A stretch of DNA of 64,000 nucleotides from Apium graveolens (Eukaryota > Streptophyta > Magnoliopsida > Apiales > Apiaceae): NCBI RefSeq assembly GCF_009905375.1, contig NC_133650.1, forward strand, positions 302,187,957-302,251,956, read 5' to 3'. Below are positions 36,141 through 45,885 of the stretch, piece by piece (the stretch's first letter is position 1; every line of letters begins with the position of its first letter). The notes under the pieces were generated by a model, which was given only the letters and a program-made list of their open reading frames with translations, was not told the DNA's origin and ran no database searches. A program made the position numbers and the translations under genes.

Positions 36141-36438
36141 CATTATTCATATTATCATCACTATCAAGATTTACAATATCTTCATCAACAAATAACTTAC
36201 GACGAGCTACGGGGTTTCGTCTAACGGGGGTATAATAATCGTAATTATCATTTTCACTAGAAGAGGAACTACAAGCTTTAAATAAAAAAGAAGCCATCAA
36301 CAATCGAAAACTAACCTTTTGAGATCACCTTCAAGAATGAGTAAATTGAAAGTAAATTTGAAATTGTTGAAAGTATATTGTAAATTGTAAAATGAGTAAT
36401 AAGAAAGTAAATGTTGAATCAAACAAAATTGTCTCCAG

Positions 36439-37257
36439 CAATGAAACATTGTTGTAGTGACCCATTAAATATAACCACCAACCAGATTTTGGAGCCATTA
36501 TGGCGGAGTTCCTGCCGCAATCATGCATTGCGGCCTCCAGAAATGAATCAATGCGGGAGTACTCTAATTAAAAATGAATTTTAGTTAGAGTATTTCTGAA
36601 TTTTAATTATTTTTTCAAATAGTATTTCTGAATTTTTATGATTACAAAATTTTGTGAGTTTTATGTTTTTAAAAATTGTCATATGAGTTATTTTAGTTAA
36701 AAAATCAAATTATCAATTTTAATAATAAAATCAATATCAATTTTTGTGCCAATATTAATAAAAATTGACTGGTCAAATGTTTGACCGACCCACCGCATTG
36801 GCTCATTGCTGCAGTATGGCTTGCCGCTTTGAAGCAATGCAAATTACTTTTAAAATAGTATTTTTGAATTTTTATTATTACAAAATTTTGGGAGTTTTAT
36901 GTTTTTAAAAATTATCATATGAGTTATTTTAGTTAAAAAATCAAATTATCAATTTTAATAATAAAATTTATATTATTAATTTTATACTTTTTTTGTGAAT
37001 TCATACTTAATTTTTGTGCAAATATTAAATCAATATCAATTTTTGTGAATTCATACTTAATTTTTGTTTTTAAAATTTATATTATTAATTTTATATTTTT
37101 TTTGTGAATTCATACTTAATTTTTGTGCCAATATTAATAAAAATTGACTGGTCAAACGTCAAGGAGTTTGACCGACATACCGCATTGGCTCATTGCTGCA
37201 GAATGGGTTGCCGCATTAACGCATTGTTGCAGTTGTTCCTGCCGCATTGGGTCATTG
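36439..37257. promoter_or_regulatory. Paired CAWTG boxes between divergent genes (8 sites)
   Basis: Sites are at 36439, 36518, 36541, 36796, 36837, 37183, 37214 and 37245; 36518, 36541, 36837 and 37214 have one imperfect half. The first lies ~15 bases downstream of a TTATATTTAA box (rc, about 36465) for the transposase gene. The last three lie ~90-170 bases upstream of the TATA box of the small gene. A ~260-bp direct duplication (from ~36600 and ~36850) carries part of the array. Confidence 0.7.
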
Positions 37258-37342
37258 CGGCAGATTAGTCAACAGTCTTACCCCTCAGCTTCCGCAACTT
37301 TTTTTTTTGTGCCTAAATTAAATTTTTGGTTTTTAAAATTCC

Positions 37343-37352
37343 GGTTTTCAGC
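37343..37352 (+). promoter_or_regulatory. TATA box of the small MULE gene
   Basis: CCTATAAATA lies ~85 bases before the ATG at 37433. It is followed by a pyrimidine-rich leader (TTCATTCTACATTTTCTC), as is usual around plant start sites. Confidence 0.6.
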
Positions 37353-37432
37353 CTATAAATATTGCTCTTGTAATCTCATTTTTTTTCATTCTACATTTTC
37401 TCTTCAACATTCTCTTCTCTATTTTCCGAAAA

Positions 37433-37665
37433 ATGGTTTTCTACTATGATTGGGACAATAACAAGGTAATCATCGATGGTGTGGCTTACGACGGGCCCGA
37501 AGGAGATGAATACATGACAATAGCTCTCCGCCGTATTCAAATGGCGCTTGAGCGCAAGAAAAAAAAAAGGAAAATGAGGCGAAGGCGAAGGCGGAAAAGT
37601 TGAAGATAAAGAAGGACGACGATAAGGGTGATAAAGGCGGTTCTTCCAACACCGTTAAATCTTGA
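37433..37665 (+). CDS. Small acidic/basic protein encoded in the MULE (frame break at A10)
   Basis: ATG in a good context (GAAAAATGG) opens a frame starting MVFYYDWDNNKVIIDGVAYD and continuing GPEGDEYMTIALRRIQMALE. After a run of ten A (37559-37568) the zero frame ends at 37603 as an Arg/Lys run. The -1 frame continues as a charged, Lys/Asp-rich tail (AKAEKLKIKKDDDKGDKG) to a stop at 37663. The tail looks like real protein, so one A is probably missing, or the ribosome or polymerase slips there. The total is about 76 residues: an N-terminal globular-looking part and a charged, possibly coiled C terminus. It has its own TATA box and faces away from the transposase gene. No family is recognised. 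By position it could be an accessory protein, as mudrB is in maize MuDR, but no sequence similarity to MURB is claimed. Confidence 0.55.
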
Positions 37666-37976
37666 TCATTCTCGTCGGAATAAAATATTTAAGTTATTAT
37701 GTATTTTGTTTACGAAAATATTTGAATGTACTCCATTTATATTTGAATGAAATAAATTATTTAATATTTATCTTTCTTGTATTTGTCGAATTTAATTTAT
37801 CAATTTTTAATTTATAGTAAACAAATATAATGTTAAAAATTAAAAATGTGAAAAACTAGAAAAATAAAATTTTATCGAATTTTCTTTACCTATAAAAAAT
37901 ATAAAATAACTTAGCCCCTAAAATGTTAAAAATATCTTGGTAACAAACTATATAAAAATAACTCGGCCACCTGCCG

Positions 37977-38740
37977 TATTGTGTCATTGCGACTCCCTCA
38001 ATGAAACAATGCGACAGGTGGCTCTTCAACCACCCGCCCACGTGTTTTAAATATGTTGTGGCTGTTGTTTACACCTCCCGCATTGACACATTGCGGGAGG
38101 GGGGGATTTTTATATTATTTTATTCTTATTTTTTTAAAATGGAAAAAATTGTATATAATTTTTTTTAATTCAGTATAACTTCATTATACAGTACAAATAT
38201 TTTATTATACATAAATTTGAAATATTTAAAATTTGAATTAAAATAGTTTAATTAGAATTCACTCAAAAAAGTTTAAGGCAAAGAAGTATGATTGTTTATT
38301 GATCGAAAGGTGTCGTCTAGCAATACTATATTGATAATTTCAGTTATCATCTGCGGTTTTTTATATTTTTCATTAAAACTAATATTTTAATTATTTTTTC
38401 GATTATATATCTAATTAAATTTTAAATTCTTAACTCATTATACAATTGATAATATAAATGAGAAGTAGTAATAAAATTAGTAAATATAGAAACAAGTGGT
38501 TGTTAAAATTAATTATATACTTTTTAACTCCGTTATTATCGGAAACAAATGAAATCATTAAAATATAATTTTTTGTTATTTAAGAAATTAAATTACTGCT
38601 TCATTGTTTCATTGCGTTGTTGCAATGAAACAATGCGGCGGTATTGTTACATTGAAACAATGCGGCAGTATATGCAGCAATGTTTCATTGCACCCTAAGC
38701 AATGAAATAACGCGGCAATATCTGCTGCAATTCCTGAATG
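37977..38740. promoter_or_regulatory. Paired CAWTG boxes, right subterminal cluster (9 sites)
   Basis: Sites are at 37977, 37999, 38081, 38602, 38623, 38650, 38678, 38700 and 38728 (several with one changed base). At 38642-38662 three boxes follow each other at 8-bp spacing (TATTG, CATTG, CAATG). The densest part lies within ~190 bases of the right inverted repeat. Confidence 0.7.
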
Positions 38741-38785
38741 CGGAAGGTGGTTATTACAACCACCCGGGGTTGTGGACCAAAACCC
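38735..38785 (-). repeat. MULE right terminal inverted repeat
   Basis: In reverse complement it starts GGGTTTTGGTCCACAACC and contains GTAATAACCACCTTCCGC. It aligns with the left end at 25856-25906. Confidence 0.75.
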
Positions 38786-38794
38786 TTTATGTTA
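38786..38794. repeat. MULE target-site duplication, right
   Basis: TTTATGTTA, identical to 25847-25855. Confidence 0.9.
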
Positions 38795-39127
38795 AATTGT
38801 GTAAATATGTTACATGTAATTGATGTTAAATTCTGTAAATGTGTTACAGGCTTGTCTCAAAAAACCAGTTTACATAAGTAGTTAAAATTGTTAATATTTA
38901 AATATTTTATTTTGTTATCCTAATTAATTAATTAGTTTGAATATATGCAAAAGAATGAGTAAATTGTATACTTGTTTAAATCATTTATCGGTATAAAAAA
39001 GGTTTATAATTATATTTAGTTTCTTGTTGATTTGATTTTATATAAATAACTGTATTTATACTAATATTTATTTTGACAAAAGAATACATATACTTTTATT
39101 TGAGTTTGTTTTATTAGAATGAGTATT
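38795..39127. other. AT-rich spacer between MULE and copia insertion
   Basis: No feature is recognised. It is the original sequence separating two independent insertions. Confidence 0.4.
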
Positions 39128-39132
39128 GTAAT

Positions 39133-40836
39133 TGAAAGAGATGTGTCCTAAGTCCAATCATGTATGATGATTTAGGAATAACTTTTATGTAATCTGTTTT
39201 GATTTCATTGATATTAATAAAAGACTTGTTTTGTTTTTATTGCGGACTCTATCTATTTAAATGTTTAAATAAGATATACCACAGTTTAGAGTAAAACTTT
39301 TTATGGATTGTGATGAGATCATAATAATGAGACCTAAAAGATGATAACTCTAAACTTAAATAGTTCCTGGTCGTAGGATTACTAACTGGTAATTAATAAT
39401 CCGTAAAGATCGGTACATACTATGCTTGCTTCATTATGAAGAATGTCTGTTCTCATAGACATTTGTGTGGTGACACTATAGCTAGTATGTAGGTGCTTAT
39501 TATATAATAAGTTCACTGAACATGACTCACACAGCTGAACAACTGATGGAGTTCACTCACGTGTCAGCAGTTGTTCACATATTGATAGTTGTACAAGTAT
39601 CCTTAGACTTGAGGTCATCATAGTCATCTTGTGTACACTGAACTATGTTTTGGTTTAGTTCTTAGTCTCAAGGGACAATTATAAGGGCTCTACTGGGTAT
39701 AGGAATTTGTACACGAAGATAGTGTATGATCAATAAAAGATCTACCCCTTCTAGTGAAGGAAGAGAATGTTCAATGCTGATCCACTTATGTTAGTTCAGG
39801 AATCTCTGACCAGAGTGAATGAAATTAGAAAGGAGTTTCTAATTTATATTAATTAGAACTAAGCATAGTGAATGGGAAAGCAAGTGATTAAATAAGATAG
39901 GCTTGACACAAGTTCCATGCCTTGTATTTAATCGTGACATTGTAGGGTAGAAGGAATTAATTGTACGGTAACTATTCACTGAATAGGTTCTTGGTATTAG
40001 AAGCAGTGAATTCGTATTATCCGGATAGTCGCGATATGCTGAGAAGTATCACTCATGATGTAGAATAAATATGATTAATTAATTAATCATATTTAATGAA
40101 TTAGAGAATTTATATAAATAATGATAAAATAGTTTTATTATTATTTATTTCTACTACCAGCTTAATATTGAACCTACAGGGTCACACCATAAAATAGAAT
40201 GATTTAACGGGGTAGAAATTAATTAATAATGGCTGATAATTATTTATTTATGAAATAAATAATTAATTGGAAAATTTAATAATTGATTAAATGAGATTTA
40301 ATTGATTATAAATTAATTAAAATTTTTTTTAATATTATTAATTAAGAATTTAATTTTTGGAAATTAAATCAAGTGAGAGAATTATTTCTAAAGAGTTTAG
40401 AAAAACGATTAATAATTAAAAGGTATTTTAATTATTAATGAGAATAATAAAGGGTTAATAATAATATTTTATGGGAAAATTTTCAGCTGAAAATTTTGCC
40501 TATAAATATACTATTATAAACCCTATTTTTGCCAAAACCAAAAATTTTTACAAAACCCTAATTCTCTCCACCTCCTCCTCCTTCATTACATCGTTTTCTT
40601 GGTGGATACCGGTGGAGTGCTTTACACTTGCGGAGCAGCTGCTAAGGATCTCCGCTCGTTGTTCATGGATCGCCATTAAAGACCTCCATCTTTCCATTAA
40701 CGTAAAGCTTCTTAAGGTAAACATACTGAACTACGAATTAAATATTATTTTTCGCATGGATCCTGCGGAAGGTTTCGGTTTTTTTTTAAGATTTAAATTT
40801 ACGTTTTCGTTGCGTTTATGTGCTAAAAACCCTTCA
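39133..40836 (+). repeat. Copia LTR 1 (5')
   Basis: It begins TGAAAGAGATG and ends CCCTTCA. It contains the promoter TATAAATA at 40501, directly preceded by a 22-bp perfect palindrome built on AAAATTTTCAGCTGAAAA (40476-40497). A 28-bp perfect palindrome centred on TTAATTAATTAA lies at 40067-40094. It differs from LTRs 2 and 3 at several positions that those two share. Confidence 0.9.
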
Positions 40837-40837
40837 A

Positions 40838-40849
40838 TGACATCAGAGC
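40838..40849 (+). other. Primer-binding site, tRNA-iMet type
   Basis: TGACATCAGAGC starts one base after LTR 1. It matches the usual plant copia site TGGTATCAGAGC at 10 of 12 bases. The second unit has TGGCATCAGAGC at 47594. Confidence 0.75.
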
Positions 40850-40864
40850 TACTTGCGAAAAGTT

Positions 40865-40978
40865 TTTAATTCATTTATGTGTTTAACTGTTTTCGATATA
40901 TAAGCATGTACGTGATTCGCCTTTAATTCATTTATGTGTTTAACTGTTTTCGATATATAAGCATGTACGTGATTCGCC
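40865..40978 (+). repeat. 57-bp tandem duplication in leader 1
   Basis: Two exact adjacent copies of a 57-bp unit ending GTACGTGATTCGCC. The second internal region has only one copy, so this duplication is private to unit 1. Confidence 0.9.
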
Positions 40979-42296
40979 ATGATTTGATGTTGATATAATA
41001 TGCTTATATATGTATGGTTTTGAATATATGATATTCATGTGAGTTGTATAATCATAAGATGATTATGTAATCTGTATATATACTGATATATACATGATTT
41101 ATGTTTGTTATAATTATGAGAATCATATTAGATACGGATTCTGAATTGGCTGATGCAAATTTGCTGAAATTTGGGTCTGGTGTCCGATTTACACAAACGA
41201 ATACTCTATTCCATAGGTAAACGAGCGTCTGAACAAAACTGATAGCTAAAGCTATCAACGACTCATCTGTAAGGCGTTCGACGTCTTTTACTGCCCATAA
41301 ACAGTGATTCTTGTTTTTCTGATTTGATTCTGATTTTTCTGATTTTTGTCATATTTTTTTTGATTAGATCAATAATATGATATGTTAAGATCAGATTTTG
41401 TGTTTTAACATGCTTTTATGTGTTGTATGAGCATGGTGGATGGTTATGGCCTTTCGGCCTTAGTGTAATGGTTTTGGTTTTGGTTTCAAATACGACTTGC
41501 ATGTCGTCAATCTTTGTAATCATAAATCTCGAATGTAACTCGAGTTATTCTTGTAAGTTCATTAGATTAGTTTTACTTTCAATCATGTAATGTAATTGAA
41601 GACTCAAGAAGGCTATCCAATGGAGGTGATACAAAGAAGAAAACGAGGCATACAAGAAGTCTAAACAAAGAAGAAGACTTATGTAATAAATAGTTGTATT
41701 TATTTCCATCACCATATTAGATTGACCTTGATCTTTATCATGAGCTTGATAAAGATCACATAGGATGGGGCCATAACCAAACACATTTACTTTATTGCAC
41801 TTTACATTTACTTGTTTATTTAATTTTATATATGAGATATATGCCTATGTTTACCATGCGATAATAGATGTAGGTAAACTTAAATCAATATAAGGCGTGC
41901 TTTAGAAAATCTAGAATAGGAATCGTTTCTTGCCTTAACAATAATATTATGAATACAATCATGAGATTCTTGTGTTTATGAAACATGTAATTGAATATGA
42001 ATTTTCAATATTGAGAGAAAGGATGATTCTGTCAACAACAGATTTATATCTGTAAGAAAGGGTTATTAAGTGACGCCTCTTGACAATGCTCCACTTGATC
42101 TGGAAATCATCTGATTATCGATTATTGATTTGAAATATTTAATTTAAAAGGAAGAATCTCTTTATAATATGATTATGATTGTAACGTAATATAATCCCTT
42201 TAAAATTAAATAATATCAAGTAGTAATTGGCCAATGACACAATGGGCTTGTGTCGGTCAAAGCCTTCCAACATGGTAGAAAGTAGTACTTATTTTT

Positions 42297-42620
42297 GAAT
42301 CATTGTCGTTTCGTGCTACAGCCGAGGGCTTTGACTTCGAAAATAAAAAATACTTGTATATTAGATAGAGATGTGTACACTGAATTAGAATCTAAAGGTC
42401 GGTACGTGCCACAGCCGTGGGTCGTTGGAGACTGATTCAATTGTACGAAATGTTGGGTTAGACTTGACTTAGAATATTGAGTTTGTCGTGCCACAGCCGT
42501 GACTCAATTATTCAAGAGGCTAAAGTTATATTAGGGAATAACATAAGATGTAATTGACAAGAGTTGTCTGCCTATTGAACATCACATGACGTTTCGTGCC
42601 ACAGCCGAGGTTGTGTGATG
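42297..42620 (+). ncRNA. Four stem-loops with a shared 19-nt loop, copia leader 1
   Basis: Stem-loops lie at 42297-42338, 42391-42431, 42472-42513 and 42580-42620. Each presents a 19-nt loop of the form NNNNCGTGCYACAGCCGWG. The stems are about 10-11 bp and differ in sequence: GAATATTGAGT pairs with ACTCAA(T)TATTC in the third, and CATCACATGAC with GTTGTGTGATG (two wobble pairs) in the fourth. The first and second are weaker, with a mismatch or a bulge. Different stems under a constant loop point to a structured RNA in the 5' leader of the retrotransposon transcript, ~160 bases before the gag ATG. The function is unknown; packaging, dimerisation or translation control are possible. Confidence 0.65.
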
Positions 42621-42776
42621 GAATGTAGGATCCCTACTTCCACTAGCATTATGAATGCTTAATTTTCACTTAGGGGGTTGAATAAATTAGATAAACTAGT
42701 GGGAGCCACTTATGAATAAAGACCCGATTCATATAGTGTTTTGAAATGAAATTGAATATTTGCTAAGTGTTGTTAT

Positions 42777-45700
42777 GTGTTCATCATTTACAGATTTACT
42801 ATATTCGTTATGTCTTCTACACTATCACTCTGGAGTATACTAGATGCTCATAAGTTGACTGGTCCTAATTTTGCTGACGGGCTTCGAAACTTGAGAATTG
42901 TTCTCAGGGTTGAGAAGCTGGAATATGTGCTTGACTCACCTAAGCCTACTGAACCTGCTAGCGATGCACATAATGATGAACATGTTGTGTATCGTAAGTG
43001 GATAGATGATGCAAATGTTGCTCAATACATCATGCTAGCTTCCATGAACATTGAGCTACAGAAGCAACATGAGCATATGGATGCTCACACTATCCTTATG
43101 CATCTACAAGAGTTGTATGATGTGGCAGGGAGGACAGCTCGATATGAGATATCGAAGGAGCTGTTCGGTTGTTGGATGTCTGGGGGATCATCTGTGAATG
43201 ACCATGTACTTAGGATGATCAATTTAATTGAACATTTTGGACAACTTGGTTTTGCCATGGATGGGGAGCTGAGCCAAGACTTGGTCTTGCAATCACTTCC
43301 GAGTTCGTTCTCGCAGTTTGTTGTGAACTTTCACATGAATAAGCTGGATGTCAGCCTGCCTGAACTCCACAACATGTTGAAGACTGCGGAATCAAATTTT
43401 CCCCCTAAGAAGAGTTCTGTTCTTCTAATTGGTGAAGGTTCCAATCCTAAGAAAAGGAAGAAGAACCCTTCCAAGAAGAAGAAAGTAGGTGAGAAAAAGC
43501 CGGTTCCACCAAAAGCTAAAGACCCCAGGAGGAAAGCTGTTTGCTTTCACTGTAACAAGGTGGGGCACTGGAAGAGGAACTGCAAGGTTTACCTTGCAGA
43601 ATTGAAGAAGAAGAAGGGTAGTGAGACTACCGCTTATGATTCAGATATGTTCATGATCGAAGTTAATATGTCACTAAGTCAAATTTCTACTTGGGTATTA
43701 GATACCGCCTGTGGTTCTCATATTTGCAATTTATTGCAGGGACTAAGGAGAAGTAGGACTCTTGAAGAAGAGGAGGTGATTCTACGGATGGGAAATGGAG
43801 CAAGAGTTGCTGCTGAAGCTGTAGGATCATTTCATTTACATATGCCTACGGGCAAGACTATTGTTCTAAATAATTGTTATTTTGTTCCCTCGATTGTGAG
43901 GAATATTATTTCTATTCCATTTTAGACTTGGCTGGATTTTTGTTTGTTATTCAGAATAATAAATGTTCAATTCTTAGAGATAACGTTCTTTGTGGAAGTG
44001 GTATTTTAAACAATGGTCTGTATGTATGTGACGTAGAGCATAATTTACTACAAATTGAACATACTAAAGAAAAAGGGATGATGAAAATCTCACTTTCTTG
44101 TGGCACTGTGGACTTGGTCATATTAGTGAAAATAGACTGCGGACATTGCATAAGGAAGGGTTACTTGACCCCTTTGATTTTGAATCATATCCTACATGCG
44201 AGTCTTGTCTATTGGGTAAAATGACCAAATCTCCATTTAGTGGACATGGAGAGAGGGCTGCAGATTTGCTAGGATTGGTACACACAGATGTATTTGGACC
44301 AATGTCTACGTAAGCCATGGGTGGATTTTCATACTTCATTGCTTTCATAGATGATCGATCTAGATTCGGATATGTGTATTTGATGAAACACAAGTCTGAA
44401 GCCTTTGAAAAGTTCAAAGAATATAAGTATGAAGTGGAGAAACAAACCAAACATAGTATTATAACTCTTCGATCAGATCGAGGTGGTGAATACTTGAATG
44501 AAGAGTTTCTAGCTTATCTCAAAGAAAATGGTATAGTCTCCCAGTTGACTCCTCCATATACTCCACAGTTGAATGGGGTATCTGAAACGAGAAATCGAAC
44601 TTTGTTAGACATGGTTCGGTCCATGATGAGCTATGCGAATCTTCCAGTATTCCTGTGGGGTTATGCATTGGAAACCTCAGAATATTTACTGAATAAGGTG
44701 CCTTCCAAATCTGTTCCTCAAACTCCATATGAGATATGGAAAGAAAGGAAACCCAGTCTTAAACACGTTAAGATTTGGGGATGTCCAGCTTATGTCAAGA
44801 AAGTTGACCCAGATAAGCTGGAATCTCGATCCGTAAAATGTAATTTTGTGGGATATCCTAAAGAGACTTTAGGGTATTACTTTTACACCGATCTTTGTCT
44901 CCAGACATGCTATCTTCTTGGAAAAGCAGTTTATCCTTGAAGGAAACAGTGGGAGCAAAATTGAACTTGATGAAGTTCAAGAAGCACAAACTACTACGGA
45001 TCAAGTGGAAACACTTGTTCAGACTGAACAACCTTCTGTGGAACAACCCATTCGTAGGCCAGGGAGAGTGTCTCGCCAACCTGAGAGGTATTATGGCCTT
45101 GTCATTGAGAATGACAATGAGTTGTCAATCATTGATGATGACGACCCTGTGACCTATAATGAGGCTATGAGTAGTGTTGACTCAGAGAAATGGCATAGTG
45201 CCATGAAATCCGAAATGGAATCTATGTATACCAACCAAGTATGGACTCTGGGTGAGGCGCCTGAAGGTGTTAAGCCTATTGGGTGCAAGTGGGTATACAA
45301 AAGAAAGATTGGAGCAGATGGGCAGGTGGAGACCTATAAGGCCAGACTCGTGGTAAAAGGATTCAGACAAAGGCAAGGGATTGACTTTGATGAAACTTTT
45401 TTGCCTGTAGCCCTGTTAAAATCAATTCGGATTTTTCTTGCAATTGCTGCTTACTACGACTATGAGATCTGGCAAATGGACGTGAAAATGGCCTTTCTCA
45501 ATGGGAAACTTGAAGAGGAAGTGTATATGACACAGCCAGAGGGTTTTCTTTCCAAGGGAAATGAACACCTAGTGTGTAAGCTGCTGCGAACCATATATGG
45601 TTTAAAGCAAGTTTCTCGTAGATGGAACATCCGTTTTGATGAGACAATCAAAGAGTTTGGTTTTATCAAAAAAAGAAAGATGAACCATGTGTCTACAAAA

Positions 45701-45871
45701 GGGTTAGTGGGAACACGGTAACATTTCTTGTATTGTATTGAAAGAGGAGACATCAAGAGAGTTGACACACATAACAATATAGCAGACCCTTTAACAAAGC
45801 CACTTTCTCAAAGTCACTTTGATCGTCATAAAGACAAGATGGGTATTAGATACCAGAGTGATTGGCTTTAG
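42777..45871 (+). pseudogene. Copia gag-pol, internal region 1 (defective)
   Basis: The first ATG is at 42777; Met at 42810 (MSSTLSLWSILDAHKL) is the likelier gag start. Domains in order: gag; zinc knuckle CFHCNKVGHWKRNC near 43540; protease site VLDTACGSH, where family members have DTG; GAG-pre-integrase WHCGLGHISENRL; integrase core ([44 protein letters not shown]); RT start (MDVKMAFLNGKLEEEVYM, IYGLKQ). Breaks: a one-base deletion near 43921, a TAA at 44311, an 8-base deletion near 44888 and a frame change near 45668. A large deletion then joins the RT finger region directly to the pol C terminus (THNNIADPLTKPL, ending YQSDWL) near 45740. This removes the YVDD active site and almost all RNase H. 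It cannot be autonomous. Confidence 0.9.
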
Positions 45872-45874
45872 TAC

Positions 45875-45885
45875 AAGTGGGAGAT
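45875..45885 (+). other. Polypurine tract, unit 1
   Basis: AAGTGGGAGAT lies immediately before LTR 2. It is the usual priming site for plus-strand synthesis. Confidence 0.8.

Larger units (their letters stand above)
33068..36303 (-). pseudogene. FAR1-type MULE transposase, interrupted
   Basis: This is a MULE transposase related to FHY3/FAR1. From Met at 36303: an Asn/Asp/Val/Gly repeat region (NVDDNVGGD units), then a FAR1-type zinc-binding domain (EAFYRNYGRKEGF, Cys residues, LEHNHKLV) at residues ~125-225. The MULE catalytic core follows, with DVVTFDSTYRTN, PFIPIMGVNHH and TIIIDQDFALG giving the first two acidic residues. After 34660 come a +1 change in a T8 run (34661-34668 area) and a TAA stop near 34592 (probably from CAA). 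The frame then resumes with a SWIM zinc finger (CSCKKFEHSGMICKHIIRYL, 34550-34011). A hAT-type MITE sits at 33331-33998. Beyond it lies the C-terminal CCHC knuckle (CNYC...GEHDARNC) ending at a TAG at 33068. The gene is divergent from the small gene at 37433. This copy cannot make a full transposase. Confidence 0.85.
25856..38785. mobile_element. 12.93-kb Mutator-like element (MULE)
   Basis: The element is bounded by perfect 9-bp duplications and by GGGT...ACCC ends. The two ends align as short imperfect inverted repeats of ~50 bp; the clearest shared block is TAATAACCACCT. It contains a plus-strand plant-mobile-domain/Ulp1 gene, a minus-strand FAR1-type transposase gene, a small plus-strand gene near the right end and a captured PPR fragment. 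About 30 paired CAWTG boxes occur in three clusters (25.9-26.5, 32.2-32.9 and 36.4-38.75 kb). Both large genes are broken, so this copy is not autonomous now, but its architecture is that of a once autonomous element. Confidence 0.9.

Noticed and set aside
35926..36195. Plus-strand Ile/Thr/Asn-rich frame opposite the transposase N terminus
   Set aside because: A reverse reading of the NVDDNVGGD minisatellite.
37470..37652. Minus-strand frame opposite the small MULE gene
   Set aside because: No promoter or homology. The plus-strand gene has the TATA box and start context.
41545..41784. Minus-strand 79-codon frame, nearly identical at 48248-48487
   Set aside because: The identity is explained by recent duplication of the copia leader; the frame shows no protein-like features and is antisense to the element.
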